Below, in pieces: positions 24,043 to 32,984 of a DNA stretch of 50,049 nucleotides (its first letter is position 1; the number at the start of each line of letters is the position of its first letter). Where the stretch lies: contig JAFGVA010000135.1 in the NCBI GenBank assembly GCA_016938235.1, positions 1-50,049 of the forward strand. Reading direction: 5' to 3'. This DNA comes from Bacteroidales bacterium. Lineage in GTDB: Bacteria > Bacteroidota > Bacteroidia > Bacteroidales > UBA10428. The notes beneath the pieces are model-generated. The model searched no databases, was not told where the DNA came from, and worked only from the letters and a program-made list of their open reading frames with translations. Made by a program: the position numbers and the translations under genes.

Positions 24043-26985
24043 CTAATCGAACAACTCCATAATTTCTTCCTGCGATATCTTGCCCAATACATTTTCGTTT
24101 ACAAAAATGTCTGCCAGTTCTGATTTGCGCTCCTGTAATTTGATGATTTTTTCTTCGAGCGTGTTTTGAGCAATAAAACGGTAAACCATAACATTCTTAT
24201 CCTGACCGATTCTATGTGCCCGGTTTATGGCCTGCTTTTCTGAGGCAGGATTCCACCAGGGGTCGAGCATTAGCACATAACTGGCTGCGGTAAGGTTTAA
24301 TCCAACTCCTCCAGCCTTAAGCGAGATTAAAAAGAATCTGATTTCTTCATCTTCCTGGAATTCTTTGACAACCTGTTCACGGTTTCTTGTTTCCCCGGTT
24401 AGCATGGTATATTTTAAGCCCTGCTCATCAAGCCAGTTCGCAATAAGATTAAGATGTCCGACAAACGAACTGAATATCAAAGCCTTGTGATCTTCCTGGT
24501 ATAGATTGCTAATAATTCTGGTTATTTCATCAAACTTTCCTGAACCCGAGATATAATCCTCATCAACCAAAGAAGGATGGTTCGCAATTTGCCTTAACTT
24601 CATAAGAGACTGCAATATCTGCATCGATGACCTGTTAATACCATGCTGGGTTATGTGATCCAAAACAAGGTTCCTGGCCTTCGATTTTTCACGTTCATAA
24701 TAAGCTTCCTGCACATCGTTTAAATCGCAGGTTAAAATTTGTTCCGAAAGTTCTGGTAATTCAGATGCAACCTGACTTTTAGTTCTTCTTAAAATGAAAG
24801 GGGCGATAAGCTGTTGCAGACGCTCTTTTTTGTTATCATCAAAATTTCGTTCGATAGGAATCTGAAATTCACTCTGGAAGAAATTGAGATTTCCAAGTAA
24901 GCCGGGATTTATAAAATTAAACTGCGCCCAAAGGTCGGTAAGCGAGTTTTCAATAGGCGTACCTGACAACACCAGCCTGTTTTCTGCCTTAAGCTGAACC
25001 ACCGCCGCATAGGTTTTCGAACCCGGATTTTTCACCATCTGACTTTCATCTAACACCACATAATTAAATGTCTCCTGCACAAACTGGTCAAGATCGTTTC
25101 TTAGAATGCCATAAGAACAAATAATGATATCTGATTTAGCTATTAAATCGGAAAGTTTACCACGCGAAGGTCCTGTAAATGATTGTATAGAGAGCTCCGG
25201 CACAAACTTGCGGCATTCATTGATCCAGTTATGAACCAATGATGTAGGAACAACAACCAGCGAAGTAAGCTTTGTGCTTTGTCTGACAGGTTTGGCAGGT
25301 GTATCAAATAAGCTTAATTGCGTTTCTGTTTCAAACTTCGCCTTTACCTTAACATCTGATACAGGAGCATTCTCAGTAACCTTTTTCAGTAAGGTAAGTG
25401 TTTGAAGCGTTTTGCCGAGCCCCATATCATCTGCAAGGCACCCTCCAAATCCGTTCTGGTAAAGCCTCCACATCCACGAATACCCCTCAAGCTGGTAAGG
25501 TCTTAAATGTGCAGTAACCCCTTCGGGCATATCCAGCACATCTTGTTTATCAATCTCCAGAAGCGATTTTAAACTACTCCTGAAGTCTTTGTTTAATTTA
25601 GAAACACTTGTATTTAGAATCGAAAAATGTTGTTTTTTAAGCTTCAAACGCTGACCTTCAGTATTGGAAAAATTTATCAGGTCTGAATACGATTCAAACC
25701 ATTCTTCGGGCAGAATCATTACCTTATTATTGGGCAGTACATATTCCCTTATACCACTAACTATATATTCCCTGAATTCAACGAAAGGTATCTTAAATCC
25801 ATCGAAATTTACGGTAGCCATAATATCGAACCAGTCATTTGCCTGTTCCGAGACCTCAAATTTCAATTCAAAATTACCCAGGTAGAAATCTTTATCAAGC
25901 TTGCTTTGTGCTACTTCAAATCCTCCCCTGGTTAGTAGTTTTTTGTTATAGTTTAACCAGGTAATTGGCCCGTATGTACAATCGCTCTTTTCTTTTTTTG
26001 AGATGGGTTCAAAAAACGAATCTTCTTTGTTAACCAGTCCAAAAGACAATAGCTTGGTAATACTTGAATTTTCAAAGTCATAATCACGCTGGGTTTTTAC
26101 GAATTCAACTTTATCATCGATTATGTTACAACTAACCTTTATTCCTGATTTTCTGTTAGCATAATAAATGCCGTTTGACCCGTAAATAAACTTAAGCACC
26201 AGCAATAAATGACCGCTTAAGTTCCTCTCCAGCGAAATTACAGCCTTTGGTTCCGACTTCAATTCAGAAATTTCAAAACCTTCGGCTTTTACCTTATAAC
26301 GGGCAATAGCACTTTTTACAAAAGTTTCGAAGTATTTCCTTTCAGTTTTCTTCGGTATATAAATATTATCCTTGTCAAAGAAGGGAAAAACCTTTTTGCT
26401 GTCGATATCACGAAAAACAAACAATTTATCTTCTACTGCAAGACAACAAGGATCATTAACTATTACAACCCCCTCTTTTCCGTTAAGGTTAACTTCTTCG
26501 CCACTATGCTCAATGGTAAGTTTATAAAAGATACCTTCCTCTGTTCGTTTAAAATTGAAAACAGTTTCGCATTCTTCATCAATTAATTGCGCCCGGTCTG
26601 ATTCATAAATTTTATTTTGAATGGTTTTATGGTAAATAGGCACCTTATTATACCGAAGAACATCCAGACACTTTACAATTTGCTTGTCAATGTATGGACG
26701 AACATGTTCGAGGAATAAATCTTCGGGTATTGAATTTACAAAATCATGAACGGTAAGCTTTTTTTTACAAAACAGCTTATGCAAATTCTGATCGCTGTAG
26801 TTATCAATGAATTTTACAATCTGAATCTGCTCCGGACTCAGTATTTGTTCATAGCTCTTAAGTTTTTCAAGGGTAATCTTATCGTAGGTAAGATACATTC
26901 CTTTGGTCTTATCGGGCTTTACCAGATAGGGTGCCAGCACAAAACCAAGAATTCTGTGATCTGCTATTACTAAAACAAATTGCAT
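24043..26985 (-). CDS. SNF2/Swi2-family DNA-dependent ATPase
   Basis: 980 aa. It belongs to helicase superfamily 2, which translocates on duplex DNA to remodel protein-DNA or polymerase complexes. The N-terminal half (about 1-480) is a lineage-specific region. Then follow the Walker A motif DDMGLGKT (K525), motif II as VVLDESQ (Asp-Glu-Ser-Gln in place of DEAH), motif III LVLSGTPIENSLTDLW, and the C-terminal helicase half with ISLKAGGVGLNLT and NRAHRIGQDKNVMVYRFI (motif VI). Large prokaryotic SNF2 proteins of this layout, distantly like RapA, are common single genes in Bacteroidota. Nothing nearby suggests a defence or restriction context. Cytoplasmic. Confidence 0.93.
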   Translation of the reverse strand: MQFVLVIADHRILGFVLAPYLVKPDKTKGMYLTYDKITLEKLKSYEQILSPEQIQIVKFIDNYSDQNLHKLFCKKKLTVHDFVNSIPEDLFLEHVRPYIDKQIVKCLDVLRYNKVPIYHKTIQNKIYESDRAQLIDEECETVFNFKRTEEGIFYKLTIEHSGEEVNLNGKEGVVIVNDPCCLAVEDKLFVFRDIDSKKVFPFFDKDNIYIPKKTERKYFETFVKSAIARYKVKAEGFEISELKSEPKAVISLERNLSGHLLLVLKFIYGSNGIYYANRKSGIKVSCNIIDDKVEFVKTQRDYDFENSSITKLLSFGLVNKEDSFFEPISKKEKSDCTYGPITWLNYNKKLLTRGGFEVAQSKLDKDFYLGNFELKFEVSEQANDWFDIMATVNFDGFKIPFVEFREYIVSGIREYVLPNNKVMILPEEWFESYSDLINFSNTEGQRLKLKKQHFSILNTSVSKLNKDFRSSLKSLLEIDKQDVLDMPEGVTAHLRPYQLEGYSWMWRLYQNGFGGCLADDMGLGKTLQTLTLLKKVTENAPVSDVKVKAKFETETQLSLFDTPAKPVRQSTKLTSLVVVPTSLVHNWINECRKFVPELSIQSFTGPSRGKLSDLIAKSDIIICSYGILRNDLDQFVQETFNYVVLDESQMVKNPGSKTYAAVVQLKAENRLVLSGTPIENSLTDLWAQFNFINPGLLGNLNFFQSEFQIPIERNFDDNKKERLQQLIAPFILRRTKSQVASELPELSEQILTCDLNDVQEAYYEREKSKARNLVLDHITQHGINRSSMQILQSLMKLRQIANHPSLVDEDYISGSGKFDEITRIISNLYQEDHKALIFSSFVGHLNLIANWLDEQGLKYTMLTGETRNREQVVKEFQEDEEIRFFLISLKAGGVGLNLTAASYVLMLDPWWNPASEKQAINRAHRIGQDKNVMVYRFIAQNTLEEKIIKLQERKSELADIFVNENVLGKISQEEIMELFD

Positions 26986-27112
26986 AAGTTTCGAATATTG
27001 AAAAACTACAAATATAGAACTTAAGCAACTATTTCACGGCGTATTTGCAGTCTGATTTATCGCCTGGCGCAACAATTCCTGAGCATCAACAACTTGCTTA
27101 TAATTATGAGAA

Positions 27113-28111
27113 TTATTCTTTATAATATAAATCAAGAAGAACTGGCAAATGATCGCTATAACCGCCAATGTATCTAGGTCCCAGAAAAGTTCTGTAAGGT
27201 TTGCTTCCTCCATTTGCGGGGTCGTCCCTAAGTAAAAAATCCGGTCTGAAGACTTCCAGGCTTGCCGCATTTGTAAACAATCTGTCATCTTTAAACAGGT
27301 TCTGAGACACAACAAACTGGTCAAACATATCCCATGAAGTCCGGTACTTATATGTTCCATATTTATACCTCAGCCTTAAAGAGTCCGACAAATTTATCAA
27401 TCCATTTTTTGCTAAATTTCTCAGGCTTTCATTTTCGGGCTCATCATTAAAATCGCCCATAATAACAATCTTAGCAGCCTTATCAGCCTTGAGCAAAGAA
27501 TCTGTTTTAAGGCTTAAACAGGATGAGGCCAGTAGTCGGTATTTTTCAGAAGCTGATTCTCCACCTCTGCGCGAAGGCCAGTGATTAACAAATACATGCA
27601 GTGTATCATCGCTCACTTTCAGCTTTGAGTACAAAATATCCCTCGACCTCCATGCAGTATCATTCTTATAATTTAACCTGATAAATTCCTTGTAAAGAAT
27701 TTCAACTTTATCTGTTCTGCAAAGTAAGGCAACATCAATTCCCCTTCGGTCTGGAGAATCTTTATGGACTATATTGTATGCATATTTTGAAAGTGGAGTG
27801 TTTTTGATTAGGTTATTTAAGGGAATATATCCCTCAACCTCGCACAAACCAATAATCTCGGGCGGACGATATTCACCCGCTGCAGCAATAACCTGAAACA
27901 ACTTATTTACTTTATTCCAATAGCGGTAACTATTCCAGTTTTTATCTCCATCGGGTAAAAACTCTTCATCGTTTGTTGAAGGATTGTCAATAGTATCAAA
28001 AAAATTTTCGGTATTGTAAAACATAATACGAAAATCCCCTCTCCTGTTATCCTGGCAAAGGATTCCAGTCATCCACAAAGAGCCAATAACTAAAATAAGC
28101 AATTTGGTCAT
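27113..28111 (-). CDS. Exported endonuclease/exonuclease/phosphatase-family protein
   Basis: 332 aa with an N-terminal signal (LLILVIGSLWMTGILCQ). The metal-dependent DNase I-like fold shows FRIMFYNTENFFD (metal-site Asn/Glu), IIGLCEVEGY (Glu), a VNHWPSRRGG catalytic-loop motif, IVIMGDFNDEPEN (Asp/Asn) and GGYSDHLPVLLDL (catalytic Asp-His). In Bacteroidota such proteins may be nucleases or phosphodiesterases; substrate unknown. The Cys near residue 19 may be lipidated, but the lipobox is weak. It begins 6 bp after the beta-helix lipoprotein, so both are one operon. Confidence 0.88.
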   Translation of the reverse strand: MTKLLILVIGSLWMTGILCQDNRRGDFRIMFYNTENFFDTIDNPSTNDEEFLPDGDKNWNSYRYWNKVNKLFQVIAAAGEYRPPEIIGLCEVEGYIPLNNLIKNTPLSKYAYNIVHKDSPDRRGIDVALLCRTDKVEILYKEFIRLNYKNDTAWRSRDILYSKLKVSDDTLHVFVNHWPSRRGGESASEKYRLLASSCLSLKTDSLLKADKAAKIVIMGDFNDEPENESLRNLAKNGLINLSDSLRLRYKYGTYKYRTSWDMFDQFVVSQNLFKDDRLFTNAASLEVFRPDFLLRDDPANGGSKPYRTFLGPRYIGGYSDHLPVLLDLYYKE

Positions 28112-28117
28112 ATAGAA

Positions 28118-29602
28118 TTATTCTTCGCGCTCAATAGCTCCCAAATCAGGTTTACCATCAGCTAGGCGCGATTTTCCTTCAAAGTCGAACTGTAAAATAC
28201 TGTGTTGATTTACTATATCAAAACTACCTGCATCTTTTGCCGGCGAAAGCGTGTCAAGTCTGAAATCCAATTCTCCCAGTAACAGGCTGTCATTGATAAA
28301 CATTGGATCTTCATTTTCAATAATGGCATTAAAATGCTCCGAATCTTCAATATTAAAAGTGTCGTTTTTAACCAGGCAATGATCAAAGTAGAAGTTCATA
28401 AGATTCTCCTGATTATCAATGGTATCAAATTCACTTTTATTCCGCCCATAAATAATACTGTTATAGAAATTTGCTTCCACCATATCGCCGGGAATAGTCT
28501 CAACCTTAAATAAAAAGTTTTCGTCATAAGTGTAATGAGGCGAGTAAAAATTTAAAAGTGCAACTCCCAAGCCATCACTTGAGCGGCTATAAGTTTCTAT
28601 ATTGTTTGCCACAACCGAATAAGCCCCGTTTAAAGAAACTGTGGTATGATAAAAATTATATTTACCTCCCATAAAGAGCACAAGACCATGATTCTTTGCG
28701 TCAGCAATGATGCAATTGTAGGCATTAATTTCGGAACCAAAAGCCAAAAGGCCTGCCCAGGAACTATTTATAATCTGCGTATTTATTAGTTCAAGCCTGG
28801 CAAATTCTTCATCTTCGTTTGGCTGACCTACCTGTAAGCCTGCCGTTGCATTTTTTATTAAAGCGTACTGAATACTAGCTTCACTTCCCGGCATGAGCAC
28901 AATAGTACCCCATCTGCCGGCAGACTTATCGTAACCGTAATCGAAGCGATCGCCTTCAAATACAACTTGTTCTTCAAAAGTTCCCAGAACCTGAAGTTTG
29001 CCTAAAACTACAAGACTTGAGTTATAATGCAAGTAAACCTTCACGCCGGGTTTAATTGTAAGGGTGTTATCTTCGTCAACAATCAGGTTGTTGTAAATAA
29101 GATATGGTTTATCGTTGTTCCAGGTTTCACTTTCAATTACTTCTCCGCGGAACAGGTGAACATCCTGTCCGAAAGATTCAAGAATTATTTCATCGGAGTT
29201 TCCGTTTGAGTTAAAAACAATAGCATCCTCAACTACCATTGGCAAGTTATTATTCACGGGGTCAAGAGTGACTTCAACAAAAACAAACAAGCTGTCATCG
29301 GAAGGTATTAACAGATTTCGAAATTCGGTATTGTTTTCACCATCAATACTTATGCGGTAGTTCGATGATACTCCTCCCTTTAAATACGCACTTGATATTT
29401 TTATCGGTTTTTTATTGAAGTTATAAAGTTTGAACAATTTGGTTACCGAACCTACCCGGGTAAATATTGTATCAAAAGTTATTGTGTCGGTAGAATATGT
29501 TAAGCGATCAGCACTACTTGTTGTATATGATTCGTCATTACACGATGATACAAAATAAATCGCTGCAAAAAGAAAAAAAGATATTTTAAGAGTTTTTATC
29601 AT
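28118..29602 (-). CDS. Lipoprotein with right-handed beta-helix-like repeats
   Basis: 494 aa. The signal peptide MIKTLKISFFLFAAIYFVSSC has a lipobox Cys at 21. The N-terminal third is beta-rich. From about residue 170 short repeats with turn residues appear (LTIKPGVKVYLHYNSSLVVLG, EASIQYALIKNATAGLQVG, AYNCIIADAKNHGLVLF), typical of parallel beta-helices that bind or process polysaccharides or act in adhesion. The C-terminus has DAGSFDIVN and PDLGAIE, a pattern common at the end of such Bacteroidota proteins. No catalytic site is recognised. It is the first gene of a pair with the endonuclease/phosphatase-like gene. Confidence 0.75.
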   Translation of the reverse strand: MIKTLKISFFLFAAIYFVSSCNDESYTTSSADRLTYSTDTITFDTIFTRVGSVTKLFKLYNFNKKPIKISSAYLKGGVSSNYRISIDGENNTEFRNLLIPSDDSLFVFVEVTLDPVNNNLPMVVEDAIVFNSNGNSDEIILESFGQDVHLFRGEVIESETWNNDKPYLIYNNLIVDEDNTLTIKPGVKVYLHYNSSLVVLGKLQVLGTFEEQVVFEGDRFDYGYDKSAGRWGTIVLMPGSEASIQYALIKNATAGLQVGQPNEDEEFARLELINTQIINSSWAGLLAFGSEINAYNCIIADAKNHGLVLFMGGKYNFYHTTVSLNGAYSVVANNIETYSRSSDGLGVALLNFYSPHYTYDENFLFKVETIPGDMVEANFYNSIIYGRNKSEFDTIDNQENLMNFYFDHCLVKNDTFNIEDSEHFNAIIENEDPMFINDSLLLGELDFRLDTLSPAKDAGSFDIVNQHSILQFDFEGKSRLADGKPDLGAIEREE

Positions 29603-29616
29603 GAACAGGTTTTAGG

Positions 29617-29624
29617 CAAAAATA
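29617..29624 (-). promoter_or_regulatory. Candidate -7 element (TATTTTTG)
   Basis: The minus strand reads TATTTTTG, an exact TAnnTTTG, 15-22 bp before the ATG at 29602. This would give a very short leader. No -33 partner was found. Confidence 0.35.
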
Positions 29625-29758
29625 ATTATTCAATCGGGTTTATAGTCTTCATACTATGCAGAATTTACAAAAAGCGTATTATAGAGATAAAACTGAACTT
29701 GATTCATCCAAAAAAATAAACGTACATTTAACCCCTGTAGTATTTGTTTGTTTATAAA

Positions 29759-29791
29759 AATAAATCTCAGATAAAATAAAAAAGATTTATT
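29759..29791. repeat. 9-bp inverted repeat upstream of GNAT gene
   Basis: AATAAATCT (29759-29767) and AGATTTATT (29783-29791) form a dyad with a 15-nt A-rich spacer, ending about 10 bp before the -7 element of the downstream gene. The base composition is so AT-rich that chance is possible. Confidence 0.3.
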
Positions 29792-29801
29792 ATATTTAGT
29801 T

Positions 29802-29809
29802 TAGATTTG
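29802..29809 (+). promoter_or_regulatory. Candidate -7 element (TAGATTTG)
   Basis: TAGATTTG is an exact TAnnTTTG, 29-36 bp before ATG 29838. The -33 region is not clear. Confidence 0.45.
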
Positions 29810-29837
29810 TATAAAACACCGTTAATTGCATGTAAAA

Positions 29838-30338
29838 ATGAAGGTATTAAAAGCCGAACCATCTGATCTTGTTGAAGTTCTTTATTTACTGGAGGTTTGT
29901 GTGTTAGATTTAAACCGAAAAGGTTTTAAACATTGGAATAGTGCCTATCCGGGAGTTGAAAACATGAATTCAGCAATTGAAGAGGGCAGCTTATATTTAT
30001 ACAAAGAAAAAGGTGTTGCAAAGGGCATAATTGTTTTTAGTGATTCTGAACCGGAAGGCTATAATAATCTGGGTTGGAAATCAGATGGCAAGAAGCCGCT
30101 TTTTCTTAAGTTTATTGCAGTACATCCCTTATGGACAGGGAAAGGAATAGCCAGTGAACTTATTCATGCTGCCGAAATTTTTGCTAAAGAAAATAATTAC
30201 TCAGCTATACGGGTTGATGCATACAGTGGTATACAATCTGCTTTAAAGCTTTATACCGAACTTGGATACAGTGAGGTTGGAGAATATCATTCCACCTTTC
30301 AGGAAGCTCCTTACATAGCCTACGAAAAAGGCCTGTAA
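29838..30338 (+). CDS. GNAT acetyltransferase
   Basis: 166 aa from ATG 29838; a TTG four codons earlier is open but less likely. The GNAT core is visible as LFLKFIAVHPLWTGKGIASELIHAAEIFAKE, with the acetyl-CoA loop in a variant Q/RxxGxG form (WTGKGIA), then AIRVDAYSGIQSALKLYTELGYSEVGE. The early part includes LDLNRKGFKHWNSAYP, seen in a group of Bacteroidota and Firmicutes GNATs of unknown substrate. Cytoplasmic. Convergent with the TolC gene. Confidence 0.88.
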   Translation: MKVLKAEPSDLVEVLYLLEVCVLDLNRKGFKHWNSAYPGVENMNSAIEEGSLYLYKEKGVAKGIIVFSDSEPEGYNNLGWKSDGKKPLFLKFIAVHPLWTGKGIASELIHAAEIFAKENNYSAIRVDAYSGIQSALKLYTELGYSEVGEYHSTFQEAPYIAYEKGL

Positions 30339-30355
30339 CTTTCGCTACAAGCCTT
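30328..30355 (-). terminator. Intrinsic terminator for the TolC operon
   Basis: A stem of AAGGC/GCCTT and TGTA/TACA with one internal mismatch and an 8-nt loop lies across the stop codon of the GNAT gene. On the minus strand it is followed by TTTTT (plus 30325-30329). It starts about 30 bp after the TolC stop. Confidence 0.55.
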
Positions 30356-30384
30356 GTTAAAATCACCTCATCGTTTCTATTGCA

Positions 30385-31803
30385 TTATAATGTAATGGGT
30401 ATACCTCTATAAAAATCTAAGATTTTAGCTGAAAATATATATTCATATTTTGCCTGAAGCAGGTCTGATTCTGCTTTTGTAAAATTGTTTTTGGCAATGT
30501 TATACTCAACAGAATTAACAATGCCCACGTTAAATTTCTGTTCGGTATAAACAAAGGCCTCTTTGTAAGAATTCACAGCTTCAACCGCAGCATTGAATTT
30601 TTCTTTTGCCGAAACCGCATCACTGTATGCTTGTTGAATATCTTTCATTAGCTCCTGTTTTACCTGGTCTAGTTTATACTTTGAATCTTCAACTTGTATC
30701 CTGGCTTTAGCAATATTATTGTTGGTTTCCCATCTGTTTAATATAGGAATCTGAAGACCTATAGTAAGACGTTCTGACAGGTTATCGTTGAGCTGCTGAG
30801 AATAGGGATAATCAGTAGATGGTAACATTTGAGAAACTACGGTTTGCGATGGATTACTCCGAAGGTATCCTATTTCTGTTTCAAAGGGTGTTGCATTATT
30901 ATCTGTTAAAGTTCTTTGATCACTATAACCAGTATAGATACTACCCGAAAGGTAAAGCTGTGGACTTCTGGCTCCCTTCTGCATTTCAAGATAATATTCA
31001 TTGCTCTTTAATTCGTATTGTGCTCCTTTAATATGAGGCAAATAGGTTAAGGCTTCGTTATAAACTACCGGAAATGAAGGAATACTTGTAAGAAATCCGG
31101 AATCTATCGTATCAGGTACAAATACATCAAACCCGGAAATTGAATCCAAATCAAGTAATTGGCAAAGATTCAAGGTGGATAGATTAAGTGCGTTTTGCGC
31201 ATTAGTAAGTGTCAGCTTTTCATTAGCTAGTTGAGCTTTAATCTCTAATAAATTACCCTTTGCAACATTACCTGCTTCAACTAATTTTTCTGTTCTGTTA
31301 ACCTGTTGAGAAGTTACAGCCATCTGATTTTCCGCCACATTTACCAATTCCTTTTTAAATAAGATATCCAAATAAGCGGCTGATATTAAGAAAGTTATTT
31401 CAATTTTAGTTTGTTCAATACTTGTTATTGTTGCAAGTGTTGAATATTGATTTCGTTTAATGTTATTGTAATTTTGTAAGCCATTAAATAGTGAAACAGA
31501 TGAAGTTAGTTGAAAATTATCGCTCACCGAATTGTTAGTAATAAAGTTATTTGTAAAGGGGTCAACAGATCTACCAAAATTATAATTGCGGTTTATCCCG
31601 GCATTTAAATCTGGCAGAATATTTGTAACAGCCTGCTTCTCATTAATACCGGCAACATCTGCCTGTAAAACAGCCCTTTTAATCTGCAAATTATTTGAAT
31701 GCGCGTAATTTATACAGTCTTCCAGCGACCATGGTTCCTGAGCGCCTGCTGAAAACGATATGGCAATTCCCAGTATAAGAAAGAAAAGTTTAGAATATTT
31801 CAT
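30385..31803 (-). CDS. TolC-family outer-membrane efflux protein
   Basis: 472 aa. The signal peptide ends near SAGAQ (about residue 21). The protein has the internal duplication of TolC factors: two long helical halves, about 40-220 and 270-460, each with coiled-coil repeats (NVAENQMAVTSQQVNRTEKLVEAGNVAKGNL; NSYKEAFVYTEQKFNVGIVNSVEYN). It forms an outer-membrane exit duct for a tripartite pump. It is downstream of a MacB-type ATPase, but the usual HlyD-type adaptor and FtsX-type permease are not beside it. Operon order ATPase, small protein, TolC on the minus strand. Confidence 0.93.
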   Translation of the reverse strand: MKYSKLFFLILGIAISFSAGAQEPWSLEDCINYAHSNNLQIKRAVLQADVAGINEKQAVTNILPDLNAGINRNYNFGRSVDPFTNNFITNNSVSDNFQLTSSVSLFNGLQNYNNIKRNQYSTLATITSIEQTKIEITFLISAAYLDILFKKELVNVAENQMAVTSQQVNRTEKLVEAGNVAKGNLLEIKAQLANEKLTLTNAQNALNLSTLNLCQLLDLDSISGFDVFVPDTIDSGFLTSIPSFPVVYNEALTYLPHIKGAQYELKSNEYYLEMQKGARSPQLYLSGSIYTGYSDQRTLTDNNATPFETEIGYLRSNPSQTVVSQMLPSTDYPYSQQLNDNLSERLTIGLQIPILNRWETNNNIAKARIQVEDSKYKLDQVKQELMKDIQQAYSDAVSAKEKFNAAVEAVNSYKEAFVYTEQKFNVGIVNSVEYNIAKNNFTKAESDLLQAKYEYIFSAKILDFYRGIPITL

Positions 31804-31827
31804 GTTTATAGGATTTATTTTTAGTGT

Positions 31828-32103
31828 TTAACGCTTTCTAAATAAGACCACAATATTATTTTCTTCTCCTTGTGGCGGGGAAACCTGAACTACTTCCCAA
31901 TTCCTGTCGTAATTATCAATCTGAAACTTTAACTTATTAAAAACGACATCTTCGGCTTTTTTTTTATTTTCTGCCCCATCTTTACAACTGAAAACCTCCA
32001 GTTTGAAAACATCATTCTTTTCGGAATTCGGATATTCAATAACAATGTTTATTTGTTTGTCCTTGCCAAAATCCTTAATTGGTATGCAAATATCAGCTGC
32101 CAT
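31828..32103 (-). CDS. Small protein of unknown function between ABC ATPase and TolC
   Basis: 91 aa from ATG 32103 (a TTG just upstream is the alternative). No signal peptide or membrane segment. It is acidic to neutral, with one Cys, and ends in IVVLFRKR. I do not recognise it. It is 13 bp after the ATPase gene and 24 bp before TolC, so it is co-transcribed, which suggests a role with the exporter. The lack of a signal makes it cytoplasmic. Confidence 0.6.
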   Translation of the reverse strand: MAADICIPIKDFGKDKQINIVIEYPNSEKNDVFKLEVFSCKDGAENKKKAEDVVFNKLKFQIDNYDRNWEVVQVSPPQGEENNIVVLFRKR

Positions 32104-32116
32104 CAATAATTTATCT

Positions 32117-32800
32117 TTATATCGCTTTCCTGAAATTTTCAGTCAACACATGCCCGTCAAAAAGCTGGATTATGCGATTTGCCTTATCTGCATCAGATGC
32201 AGAGTGGGTAACCATAACAATGGTAGTTCCATCGCTGTTTAATTCAGTCAGTAAGTTCATTACTTCAGCGCCGTTTATTGAATCCAGATTTCCTGTTGGC
32301 TCATCAGCCAGAATAAGATCGGGATTTGTAACCACAGCTCTTGCAATAGCCACTCTTTGTTGCTGTCCACCCGACAATTGCCTGGGGAAAATATTTCTCC
32401 TGTGCGTAATCTTTAAACGCTCCAAGGCACTGTTGACTCTTTTTCTTCGCTCTGAAGCTTTCATTTTCATGTAAACTAAAGGAAGCTCTATATTTTCATA
32501 GACCGATAACTCATCAATTAAATTAAAGCTCTGGAACACAAATCCAATCTTTCCTTTTCGTAGCGCAGTTCTTTGGTAATCCGATAAACGGGCAACATCT
32601 TTCCCCTTAAACCAATAACTGCCTGACGATGCATTATCAAGCAGACCCAATATGTTTAACAAAGTTGTCTTTCCACAACCCGATGGTCCCATAATAGCAA
32701 CAAATTCACCTTCTTCTATTGCTATATTCACATCTTTTAATGCAACAGTTTCTACTTCATCAGCGCGAAATACTTTAGCCAGATTCTCTGTACGGATCAT
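32117..32800 (-). CDS. ABC transporter ATP-binding protein (MacB/LolD type)
   Basis: 227 aa. It has the Walker A motif GPSGCGKT (38-45), the LSGGQQQRVAIARA signature near residue 140, Walker B ILADEPTGNLD, and the switch His in VMVTHS. The signature and the TGNLD/THSASDADK region are typical of MacB/LolD-like ATPases, which pair with FtsX-type permeases to drive efflux or lipoprotein release by mechanotransmission rather than ordinary transport. No permease gene is adjacent. It starts the minus-strand operon and diverges from a sigma-54 activator/kinase pair that may control it. Confidence 0.93.
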   Translation of the reverse strand: MIRTENLAKVFRADEVETVALKDVNIAIEEGEFVAIMGPSGCGKTTLLNILGLLDNASSGSYWFKGKDVARLSDYQRTALRKGKIGFVFQSFNLIDELSVYENIELPLVYMKMKASERRKRVNSALERLKITHRRNIFPRQLSGGQQQRVAIARAVVTNPDLILADEPTGNLDSINGAEVMNLLTELNSDGTTIVMVTHSASDADKANRIIQLFDGHVLTENFRKAI

Positions 32801-32826
32801 GAGATGTTATTTTTACGCCCAAAATA

Positions 32827-32842
32827 TACCATTTTTTATGCC
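32827..32842 (-). promoter_or_regulatory. Weak sigma-54 promoter-like match upstream of the ABC ATPase
   Basis: On the minus strand TGGCATAAAAAATGGT resembles the sigma-54 consensus (TGGCACGNNNNTTGCW) with a good -24 half (TGGCA) but a -12 half of ATGG in place of TTGC. It lies 27-42 bp from the ATG. It would suit the neighbouring activator, but the -12 GC is lost, so it is doubtful. Confidence 0.2.
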
Positions 32843-32931
32843 ATTGTACATAATAATTTGAATTACTGTTTTTTAACATACTTATGAAATTCAATCAATT
32901 GTTTTTTTTGTTCGAATATGCGACAAAAAGA

Positions 32932-32945
32932 GTACGAATTCGTAC
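32932..32945. promoter_or_regulatory. Perfect 14-bp palindrome GTACGAATTCGTAC
   Basis: GTACGAATTCGTAC reads the same on both strands. It is in the divergent region, 40 bp before the ATG of the sigma-54 activator and about 130 bp before the ATPase gene, a normal place for an activator or repressor dimer site. Confidence 0.5.
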
Positions 32946-32984
32946 ATTGCACATAAATTCTTACTATCAAATATTTCAGCTGCT

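Noticed and set aside
24043-26985. SNF2 helicase as part of a phage-defence system
   Set aside because: No nuclease, methylase or phospholipase partner is adjacent; it looks like a single housekeeping-type gene.
27034-27360. 108-aa minus-strand frame overlapping the endonuclease/phosphatase gene
   Set aside because: It lies in another frame of a well-supported gene and shows no motif.
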